Of a stretch of DNA of 64,000 bases, positions 50,801 to 62,800 are shown in pieces; positions within the stretch are counted from its first letter, which is position 1, and every line of letters starts with the position of its first letter. The notes under the pieces were generated by a model. That model saw only the letters and a program-made list of their open reading frames with translations. It ran no database searches and had not been told where the DNA came from. The stretch lies in assembly GCA_945910005.1 (NCBI GenBank), contig OX246746.1:12874563-12938562 (forward strand), in the 5' to 3' direction. This DNA is from Isoperla grammatica. Lineage: Eukaryota > Arthropoda > Insecta > Plecoptera > Perlodidae. The translations under genes were made by a program, and so were the position numbers.

Positions 50801-53800
50801 ACTATGTGTTATGCTGTTGCTGCTTGTAATCTTTATTTCAAGGTAAGCTATCGGAATCGTATACATTTATTTCTCAATTCATATCGTCAGCCTTTTGTGT
50901 CACTCTTCAATAATTAATTGTTTGACTGAATTTTGAACTAGCCTTACCAATATTGTATACACATGTAACCGTTTTCAATTATTCAATGTAGTCGCTAGTT
51001 CCAATGCTACTTTTTGTTCTGTTTCTAGATCGCCAGCAGTAGCAGTGAATGCTCTGACTTGGAGAGTGACCAAGGGGCTTTGAAGCGCCACTCAGCGTCA
51101 CTCTCCCGTCAGACAGTTGGAGGGAATCGCCGGCAGTCTGATTCCATGTTCGACGTGCCTGACGGAGAGGATATGTTCGGGCAGAAGTCACCGCAAGATT
51201 TCACTCCACCCCTACTGGTCAGTTATTGAGCACTGTCAGTGTTTTAACACTGAAAGAGACAAATCAAATGTCAGGACAGTGAACACTTTTGATTTACCCT
51301 TTAAATACCTACATACTAGGGATGTCATAGGGTAGGAAAATTCGGATCCGGTTCCAGACCTTCCAAGAACCGGGTTACCCGAATCCTGAAAGCCTAAATT
51401 ATGTCATCTTATCTTGGTTACACCCCCCCCCCCCCCCTCCGAAACCACGCGGTTGAAGGTCGTTCTCTGCCCGTGTCAGCTGCCGGCCGCCGTGTGGGTT
51501 GGGCTCTGTGCGGCCGCTGAGCGCGGGAAGGGCGAGGGGGGCGGGGAAGGGGAGTGTATATGGCATCACAGAACTCGCCCGCAGTAATGACAGCGCGTAC
51601 TAACCAGCGACCGGCTGGCCACGCCCACAAGCAGGAATTCACTGTAGCTTCAAGGAAAGTAGCCGCAGAAATATCGTCGTGTATTTTTTTTTTTTTTTAT
51701 ACAAATAATACTACCCGATAAGGATCCGGATCCTAAAAATGGATTCGGGTAATTTCTGGATCCGGGTAACCCGGGTACCCTATGACATCCCTACTACATA
51801 CTGTTAATTATTTTTAGAAAAGATTAAAAGATTAGATAGCGTTGTCAAGAACAATTATTCAATTTTGTTTGCACATAATTCTACCATTTTTAGTTTGTCT
51901 GTGTTTTGAAACGAGGTATTTCTTATCCTTTTAATCTTGGGAAAATAATTTTTCATTAGTCTAGTTTTGTGGAAGAGCTTCCTGCAAAGCTAGGTGGCGT
52001 AGTGTTACAGAATCCACAGAGCCACAGCTGTACAACTGTACTGAGACGTGGATGTTGCTTGCAGGTGAAATCCACTGGCCAGTCTAGTTTTGCGGAAGAG
52101 CTTGCTGCAAAGCTAGGCGGTGTAGCATCACAGGAGCCACACGGACGGCCGGAAAAGACATCTCAGCCTTCTCGAGCCCCCAGCAAGTTTGCAGACGACT
52201 TGTTCTCCCCAGGCGATGATACTGACAATGATTCTCTGTTTGGGGGAGGCAAGTTCTCTACTAAGTCGGGTCTGTTTGATGACCTGGACCCTCCTCCTAG
52301 TGTGACAGTAAAACCAAAAGAAGAAAAGACTGGTGAGATGCGATTTGTTTTTTATTACTTGCTTTTAGGTATTAATAATAGCCTATAATAATATAAGTAG
52401 AGATACGTTATTTTAGCGTTTTAGGTTTTAGATGCAAAGTTGGTCGTTTATTTGTTGGTTTTATTTTTGAAAATGCTTCAAAATGCTAATTTTACAAAAA
52501 ATAGGTGTTCCCATTCCTATTGAGATTTAGTAAAGAACTGTATTTTAACCCCTTAAGAAGTTAAAAGTTACAACTAAATTGATTTTAACTAGTACATGCT
52601 CATAACTTTTCATTAGGAGTGCAAGAAACCCCCTGATATACAAGGTTTTGATGGAAAGAAAAATATAAATGCTACAAAATGCTAAATTTAAAATAATTAA
52701 TGCTAAATTAATAGAACATTTTTGCCAAAAAAACGAATCTCTAAATAGTAGGCCCTAGTGATGATGACAGTTAAGAATGTTCTTAGCCCGTTGTATTTAC
52801 CGGTCTTTAATCGTTTATTAACGGCAACAAAACTCACAGTTTTTATCTGCAACAGCAGCTTAGTTCTGGTTTTCCGATGACTGGTGCGAGACAACAAATT
52901 TATCGTAGTAAATAAAGCCGTATGTTCAGTTCCAGCACTTGCGAAACAGATCCCGAGTGGGGGATCTCTTTTCTCGGATGACTTGTTCAACACGCCAGAG
53001 CCAGACGATGACGACATCTTCTCTGTATCAACCGCCAAGAAATCTGTGACCAAAGTGGATGATCGTTCAGCTGGTAAAAAAAAAAATCATAGACTAAAGC
53101 TGTTCAAATATTTTTCTGAAGTAAATATTTATAATATTTCACCAGTTCTAATGTTAATTTAAAAAAAGTATTGGCTGACATGTAGGTTTACTTGTGTGTT
53201 TGCAGGTATTGGGGACAAGAAGCCCCCAGGAGGTGTCTCAATATTTGGGAAAGACCTGTTTGGCTCATCTGATAATGCAAGGAACGCTCCAAAACATCTG
53301 CTTAGTGTTCCTGATCAGAAGGACGGTGTATTTACTAGCACTCCAGATTCTAAAGACGAGGTATGATTTCCGTCTTCATATTTCACTCTGTAGGCCTATC
53401 AGTGATACACAATTAACACAAAAAGTTGGTTGGTATCCAATGTCTCACAGTCACCTGCTTTTTCAATCCTTATTCTCATATTCCATCAAAACGGAGCATA
53501 TTTTATTTGCTTTATTCTTTATACAATAGGATTTTTTAAAGAATTTACACATGCGTATTTCTCTAAAACCTGATCATGCAATTACGTACACAGAATAGCT
53601 TTATTTTGAATTTTAAATATCTGCTGAATATAAGGCTCTTCTCCATATTAATGGTATTCAATAGGGTTGGGAGTTGACATCGATTATTTGATTTGACATC
53701 GATGTCGAAACCAAAATTGACATTCGATTCGACATCGATTTGCAATCTCAAATCGTAATAATCGTTCGACATCGAAACTTCCGTGTGGTATTTAATTTTC

Positions 53801-56800
53801 AAATATCCCGCGTTGAGAGCGCAGAAGTTGGTCAAACTGGCAACCTTGTACACAAAGCACAGGTTGGTTCCAGCGAGTGCGCGCATGTGTAGGCGCCAGG
53901 CGGGCCTGTATCCAGTTCCAGCCTGCAACGCGGCCTTGAACGTTACGTTCCGTGTTGACTCATTACTCAAGAAAGAAATCAATCGTATAATATATTCGTC
54001 TCTCCGCGGTTTGAGATGTCATCTTTGCCAGTAAGGCCTGTTTTAGTGACGCCGACGGGAAAGCAAAGTGATGTGTGGAAGTCATTTGGATTTGTGGCAA
54101 ATAAAGACGGCCAAATAACGAACGATAAACATGTGGTTTGTCGTCAGTGTTATACATCCGTGGGGAAAAAATAACTTTTTTTTTGGGGGGGGGGGGGGGT
54201 GATGTCGAAAATAGTTTCGATGTCGAAATAATTTCGATTTGATGTCGAAATTTTCGGTTTGACATCGATTAAGAATTTATAATCAAATCCCAACCCTAGT
54301 ATTCAATATCTCGGGACAGATTCGATATGTGCATGATAAGCTACTCTTTCCGTTTCAGGCCGATGATTTTGATACATTTATTATTATTCTCATTGCAAAA
54401 CACGCATACCCTAATCTTGAGATGAGTTTGTGTAGATGAGCAAAATTAACTTTTTTTCTCTGTTTTTAGGACTCTGATGGGGATGGGTTATTCGGGACAA
54501 GGACAACACCTAACATTTCTGATGTCGAGACTAATAAGTCTCTTTTTGGCAATGTGGATGACGACGATCTCTTCTCGTCTTCCAACTCCAAATCCTCCAA
54601 AGTGTCAGACCCACCTTCGTTAAATAAGAAGGTAACACACAATATATTCTTCATGGCCTCCCTTAGCATCACAACCATCGGTATTACATTGGAATGAGCT
54701 GATGTTTCAGTACCTTAGCTTCAAAGGCCTTAAAGGGTTAGTCAGATGGAAAACTAAAACACTATCATTTGTATATGTCCACCTTCAAATATGGAAAACA
54801 TGACTTAAAGATACCATACTTTAAAAGCAGGCGGTTAAAAAATTAAAGAAAACGCGATTTTTTGGCTTGTTGCTACCAAGTAGCACCGAGCAACTTTTCT
54901 TATGGTAATTCCCATGTACAAAAAATGTTGCCTCGAGATAGTAAAACCACCGCTAAAATAGAGCACTTATCAAAAATCGATCAGGAGGTTTAATGTGCAT
55001 CGTTTCCCTACCGATAACATGCTTCTTAGTACGAACGTGTACTTCTACAAAATGCCCTGCAATTAATTTTCTTGTGACTTGATGTGAAGAAAAGTTGCAA
55101 TCTGTTTTGAGCGGTACTGTCCGCAGTCGCCGAGTGTTTCGTGGAGCGCTGGCTGGACTCGTATTACACAATGAGTGCTCTGTCTATCAGGCAGGCGTTA
55201 GCAACCTCAGAACCGATACAGCTGTACTCCGCTTTAGAAGAAAAATGCAGCAGAGCTTGCGAAGTGAATCTTATAGAACAGCTAAATGTTCACTACTTTT
55301 TTTCTTGCATTGAAGCAACCATGTCATTTCCATCAATTTTATTTTACACATAACTGAATTTCATGCACTCATGACTCAGTGGTGATTTTTTAGTTTATCA
55401 TCTGACTAATCCTTTAACTGCTGTCACACTAGGGTATTTTATTTTGATTTTTAATTTTTTAATTTTATGTTTACTTTTATGTTGTTATATAAATGATGAA
55501 GGCATATCTATTGAAGGCCTACGTATTTGATTATGTCCATTGTACTTTCTGGATCATACCTTAGTACATATAAGCCTATTTGTTCTTGGATAAATAAATA
55601 ATAACCTAATATTATTGTTGTAGCTACCTGCTGGTGCTGTTTCTATCTTCGGTCAAGACTTGTTTGCCAAGAGCCCACCAAAGAGCTTATCTAGAAGCTC
55701 CATTGACCAGCCTGATGCGACATCCGACATTTCAGAGGGGACTGTCAGCAACTCGTATGTTGATCCGGCCTCAGAAAGCGGTCTGGGACGGAGTGAGAAG
55801 GGTGGTTTTATAAGGTATATTATATTACAAAAGTGGTTGATTCTTAAGGCTGTATGACCACCTACCCTGTGGAGGCCAAATATTTCTGTCTGTGAAAAAA
55901 GCATTAAAATTTTTACAAATTAAAACAAAATATGTCATCTCAGGAGAATTTAGTATTCGTTCTTAAGAGTGTTTCTTTGTTCAAATAATTTTTTCCGTTT
56001 TTCAAATGTTCTTAATTATGTAATGTTGCTACTAGGGATGTCATAGGGTAGGAAAATTCGGATCCGGTTCCAGACCTTCCAAGAACCGGGTCACCCGAAT
56101 CCTGAAAGCCTAAATTATGTCATCTTATCTTGGTTACACCCCCCCCCCCCCCCCCCCCCCCCCCGAAACCACGCGGTTGAAGGTCGTTCTCTGCCCGTGT
56201 CAGCTGCCGGCCGCTGTGTGGGCTGGGCTCTGTGTGGCCGCTGCGCGCGGGAAGGGCGAGGGGGGCGGGGGACATGTATATGGCCTCACAGAACTCGCCT
56301 GCAGTAATGACAGCGCGTACTAACCAGCGACCAGCTGGCCACGCCCACAAGCTGGAATTCACTGTAGCTTCAAGGAAAGTAGCCGCAGAAATATCGTCGC
56401 GTATTTTTTTTTTTTTTTTTTTATACAAATAATGCTACCCGAAAAGGATCCGGATCCTAAAAATGGATTCGGGTAATTTCTGGATCCGGGTAACCCGGGT
56501 ACCCTATGACATCCCTAGTTGCTACACACCTTCCAAGTAATTAAGAACACTTGAAAAACAGGAATATGCATTGTAACAAACATTCACAAGAAAGAGCACT
56601 ACATCGTATTGAATACAATAAACCAACAGCCCCTCTAGCTTTCTGTTATTGATTGATATTGATATTGATTGGTATGTACTTGTTTACCCAGTCCTTCTTA
56701 TTGTGTCTGTGAAAATGTTTGTTTGATCGCAGCTCTGTGGACGAAGATTCGTTGTTCAATCCGGTGTTTTCTTCCACTCGTCGCCAGTCTAGAGCCAATA

Positions 56801-59800
56801 GTACATCGGATCTATTTAAAGAGGAAGTGTCTGGTGATAGCCTCTTCCAGAAGCCGAAGGTGTAAGTGTTTTTTGTTGTATTCTTAGCTTTAGTTCACAC
56901 TTAAGATGGTGCCGTTATTAGAATCAACAAACAGGTTACAATTAAGTTATTTGTAGCTTACTTGCAAGTCATGCAGTGGACAATAACAAGCAGGTATAGT
57001 TCGTCCATTAATATCATACAAATTTTGTTTTCCTCAAAGGGACATACGTTCATGTTTGTTCACACTTCCAGAAAAGATTATCTGTTATAAGATTATCTGG
57101 TCCATAGCTGCTCAGTGGGGGGGTTGCAAGTTCGCTGGATAGCAATTTGGTAGTTCTTGGAAATAGTCTGGGTAGATTCTCAGTGATTGACATATTTTCC
57201 AATAATATTTGAATAGTTGCTTCCTTTGTTCGTTAAAATGGTTTCGGTGTTTCTTAAATCTATGAAAAGGGTTGCTGTTATTGGCCACACATTTCTAAAC
57301 TTGAGTTGTGATTGGTGGAACATTTTCACTCCACGTAGACTGAATGCATTTGTCCACCTCATTACGCTTCTGTTGGTTTGTGAAAGAGGCAAACAAAGGA
57401 ATGACAGATCGTTAACTATTGGTATCAATTAGTTTTACAAGTTCCCGGCAAGTCGGTCATTATTCGTATTTCGTATAATTAGGGGTGTGCCAGTACTCGA
57501 AAAGTCGAGTTTGATCTAGTAGTTACTACTCGACTCGAGGTGATCGAGTTTTTTTTGCGAAAAACGAGTCGAGTTCGAGTAGTTTTGATCGACTGAGCCG
57601 CCGTATTCAACTGGTTAAAAATACCGCCAATAGGTAGCGCCAGCATCCGAAAATAGCTTAAGTATCGATTTTACAATCAACTTTGAAGAAAAAGTGACCT
57701 ATCGATCATTATCGAGCAGATCGATACACGCGGACCGCGCAGACGACGCTTATTAGGCCTGTACTTCAGCAAATTCGCAAACAGTGTCTGCGGTTTTTGT
57801 GAACTAATCGATGAAAGTGTAGATGATATAGAAGTGGCAGCCAAACAAATGGAAGGGAATCTTCGAGAACCTAGGCCTAGGCCTGGACCTACTATGTTCA
57901 AAGAGCCTAGCATAGCCTGGGCCTAGGCCTAGGCCTAGATCCTGGTCCTAGGCTAGGCCTAGGCCTAGATCCTGGTCCTAGGCTAGGCCTAGGCCTGGGC
58001 CTACTATGTTCAAAGAGCCTAGCATAGCCTGGGCCTAGGCCTAGGCCTAGATCCTGGTCCTAGGCTAGGCCTAGGCCTAGACCTAAGGGTACCTAATCAT
58101 CAAAGATATTATATTATTATATTCCCTACTGATCATCATGTATTTGGAATCATTTTTAAAACGTTCCATACAACGTTAGTTCAAAATATAATCTTTGCAT
58201 TATTAACCTCAAAATGGGGAAACACTCGCCAACATGTTCGCACAAAAACAAAAGTGGCCATCTGACAACCCATCTGCAAAACAGATTACACTGTAGTTCT
58301 ATTGTTTCTCTTAAAGTCCTTCTCCATGTGCCAGTTCCCCGTGTACAGTGTAGACCTAGTCCTAGGCCTATCATTTGCCCATGCTTCAAGCATATCCTAG
58401 GCCCAAGACCTAGGCCAAGCCTTAGTACTTTCCTTGTCTAGATCACATAGGCCTAGGACCAGTTGGCAGAATTTAGCATCTATTGAGCCTTAGGCCTAGG
58501 GAGACAATAATATTGAACAAATTACAGTATATGGTTTTAGGCCTAGCCCCGGATACGCTCCCTGATGGCCTCAGGGATAGCTTTTAGGCCAAGGCCTAGC
58601 CTAGGTGAACTCGGCGGTAGCATAGATCCTAGGTCTAGTCTGCCTAGTCCTCTACCGGTAGTTATTCCTTTCCTGTATCTTTTTATTACATTTAGGCACT
58701 ACTCGAAACTCGACTTGAAACTCGCGAGTTATTTACTACTCGAACTCGACTCTATTTGGAAAAGTGCTACTCGCACACCCCTACGCATAATGTTATTGGA
58801 CTAACTAGACTGGGATCCCACGGCAAATTCCTTTGAAATAGACCGCATGGAGTGAACGTCCTTTTGCAAACAGCTCACGTGGCTTGTTACGGCATGACAA
58901 ATATACATAATAAATAAATTATACCAGTCAATTGTGTACGTATTTAACTTTGTGCCTTAACCTAGACCCACTTTTTGTTTGTTACATCAATGTAATCTTA
59001 TTACATGTGGGTGGTAACATGTTTGTTCTCTTCTAGAGCACTTGCCAAGGCAGCAGCTGTATCCACTTTCGCTGCTTCAAAACCGACCAATCGAAAGCCG
59101 GTTTCTCTGTTTGACTCTGATTCTGACGAGTCAGATCTCTTTTCTCGAACCAGTTCCCCGAGTATCCGTTCTATTGACAAGGTAAGAAACATTGACATCT
59201 GTAAAGGCTACAGTATGTAGGACTGGGTCCGAACAAGCTTGGCAGAACTTGCAGGCAGAACATTTCAAGATCACTTCTTTGTTTGTAGGAGAAATTTTTC
59301 AAATTCTATTTGTAGCCTTCACAGATTGCTGAAAATTGAGAAGTACTAGCAATTATTGAAGTTGGTTTATGACCTTGAAAAGTTTTCTGTATGTATGATA
59401 GGATACAAGTTTCAAGGTAGTATGCAAGGTAGTAGAACTACCTTGACAAGTTTCAAGGTAGTATGCATCTGAAAGACTGTGGCACACAGTAGGTTACCTA
59501 GGCTTGAGCATTGCTGAGTGGAACACTAAGGATTGTTGTCATTTCAGGGGGAACTGGAGAAAAGACCTTTGCAGAAAAAATCGCTCTTTTCCAACGATGA
59601 GCAGCTGTTCCAGACTCGGTCTTCCGAGCCCACCTTTGACATTTTCGGCTCAGTTCAAGCTGAAAAGGCCCCTGTTCCAAAACCATCTGCGAGCCAAAAC
59701 AAAAATGCTGCCACGAAACCGACAGGAAAACTCAGTCTTTTGGAAGAAAACGATGATGATATTGATATCTTTGCTCCGAGGACTGAGAAAACGGTGGAAA

Positions 59801-62800
59801 GCAAAAGTAAAAGTTCGAACTTATTCGATTTCGGAGAAGACACGGTGGACGATATTTTTGCCGTGCCCAAATCTAAGACAAAGTCTGCCGTCAATTTGTC
59901 GGATAGTTTGTTTGAAGATGTCGAGGATTTGTTTCCGGTTTCAAATAATTCTAAATCGATATCTGAAAGATTATTTGAAGACATCAAGTCTGGTTCAATA
60001 TTTGAAGACGAGTCCAGCTCGATCTTTAAAGGTGTGGAAGTAAAGAAGACCGTCTCAAAACCAGAGCCTCCGTCTACGCTGAACATTAAGAGGACCACTG
60101 ACTTGTTTTCAGGAAGTGCTCATCAAGACTTATTCGGATCTTCTATCGAGAAGGAAAACCCAGAGTCCGAGAGTAGTTCGTCCTCTTCGAACATAATGAA
60201 AAATGATAATACCGGAAGCAACAAGATTTCACTTTTTGACGACTTTGATGAAAGTGCTATTGAAGATATATTCAAAAAAAGTAGTGACAGTTGTGTTAAA
60301 GATGTTTTATCTGATGATTCCAAGAAGGACATTAAATCAGGATCCACCTTGAAAAGTACGAAGGAAACGGTTAGCACAAACGTTGGGGATGCAAAACCCA
60401 ATGCTGGGGAACAATCTGTTGAAGTTTCTGAATCGTCATCAAAAATCCAAAAACCTCAAGTTACACCGAAACCCATTCTAAAAGAAGCTGATGCCAAAAC
60501 TATTAAGAGGCCAGAAATTATGCCAAGGTCGAGTAAGGTGTCTACAGATACTGCATCACAAGGTTTGTCAAAGGAAAAGCCGACAATTACACCGCGAACT
60601 GATTTGAAAACAAACTCTGATCTATTGAAGCCAAATGATAAGATCTCTCAAGTCGAGAAGGAAAGCAGTGTTGTCACCAATAGGCCCACAGTTTCAACTG
60701 GACAAGAAAAGCAACAAGTTTCACTGCCGAAAGGGTAAGTAAGAACTAGGCCTAAAACTCTCATAATTGTAAAGTATTTGAAACATTACAATTTCTCTTA
60801 CACATTTTACATTTTCTTTTTTTTCTTTTTCTTTTATTTTTTTACCGTGGTTATTGTTCGTGTGTTTATTTATTTGTGTTTTAATACTACTCCCGGTCTA
60901 ATAGTCTTGGTTCTTATTCATTACAATTTCTCACCATGGTTGTGGCTAAGCTGAGACACATATTGTTCTACATCAAAGGGAATGAAATCAAAGCAAGATC
61001 TGGTTGATATGGACAAACAATGAAAATGTGTTGTTTTACTCGCAGATTAAAAAGTGAAGTGCAAGGAGTTTCGAAGGCTCCCAGTATCCAGGAGAGAGGC
61101 AAGATCATCAACCCTACTGCCCTCTTACCAGGAAGCCGGCCACCAAAAGGGCTAGATACGGAAATACCTGTGAGCTTTGAAGAAGCTGTACCCACTACAA
61201 CAACTCTACATAGTGCTGCAAAGGTATACCACGTCTTTTTGCTGGTTCTCTATTTTTATCAGATTATGCGATTTAGTTTTATTTTTGAAAAATTGCCCCG
61301 CAATGCCATTTTATGTGAATAGCTTCGGAATAGTATTAAACAACTAGTTTTCTCTGCATGTTCTCTCTTAGTAGGCCCACAGTATTTTGGTTACAATATC
61401 AGAAGTTATAATTTTAATCATCATAATTGAAAGTAAGTGCGCTCTCAAAAAGTTGTCTGTGATACTTAAAATTAGGGATGTCAACAATTACGATTAAATC
61501 GATTCGATTAATCGATTATTAATTGAAAACGATTAATCGATTATTTAAAAAAAAATCGATTTTAAATTTTCGCGCTTTTTTAAATTTAGTTCTCAAGATC
61601 TGCCGCCTATTCGAGCGCGAGCGCTAGCGCTAGCATCGCTATTGCTCAGTTTCATTTACAGTAGGCCTAGGCCTAGGCCTAAAAACAGCAACAGCATAAC
61701 TTTGCGTCATAATTTGAGCCGAATTTCCAGTCATATTTTGAATAGCTGTGTCTAGTCGCCTACCCTAGACCCAGCATTCGACGCCTACGATCTATAAAAA
61801 TACGAGTTGTTATGTTTGTTCACAAATAACAAGAGAAGTAAGGTTAGAAAAGTCGCTACGATTTTTAGTTCACATCACGTAAATTTTAATTACGCTGCAT
61901 ATGAAAATAATAATATTACGACGCATATTAAAAAAAAACGGGAAGTGAATAACTATAGCCCTTCAGGCCTAACTAGGACAGAAATTATCGTCGAAATCTT
62001 GGACAGAACATAACAAAAATACTCCATGACGTAAAATATATCGATAGTCGAAAAGAAGTCGAATTGCGAACTCGTGGCTTGCGCGGGCAATTCAAACTAA
62101 CCGAAACCAGACCGAAGTTTGGAAGAAACTTGCTACTATACCGTCATTTAACAAAACGATTAAAATCGATTAATAATCGATTATGGAGGTGAAAGTGAAT
62201 TCGATTATCGATTATAATAATTTAATCGTTTGACATCCCTACTTAAAATCATTCCGTCCATCAAACTTACAACAATATTTTTAATAAATTTCACCACCAA
62301 TTTACCACTTTAGGGTGAACTGAAAATATCAATGTACATGTTGCCTTTTGTAAATGGCCCATACGGTACCCACTTGCCTCTTGCCATTTGAAAGGTAAAA
62401 CCATCCAATCCCGTAGTTACTACTTACACTTGTTAACGTACAGGAACGAGCCAAGATTCCTGTGAAGCGTCGACCTCAAAGCCGCCGAGCTAGGCAGGAA
62501 TCCATCCGAACATCGGCAATATTTGAAGACACCTCTCCGACCTCACCAGGTTTGCAATGCATTCGTAACTCTAGTGTGATGGCTGACATTAACCTTAAAG
62601 CCAATTTTATTGCCTTATTTTATTGAGCTGAGCATCTATCAGATTTGTATTCAGTTTGCGTATTCTTGATTTGAAGGGATTAGACTTAAAAAATACTGGC
62701 AGCATTGTCGTTTGTTCTTACTGAAAATAATTATATTTACTACTTAAAAATCTGTGTGAGATAATAACTGATGGCTTGCAATACACAGTTGTGTATACAT

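Noticed and set aside
51418..51642. Minus-strand ORF (and its twin at 56120-56428) with SLWAWPAGRWLVRAVITAGEFC
   Set aside because: Both are within the two MITE copies; the frame starts and ends in homopolymer runs and shows no transposase motif.
59504..60043. 179-residue plus-strand ORF
   Set aside because: It is another frame of WASHC2 exon 14, which joins both neighbours in phase and is rich in LF-acidic motifs.
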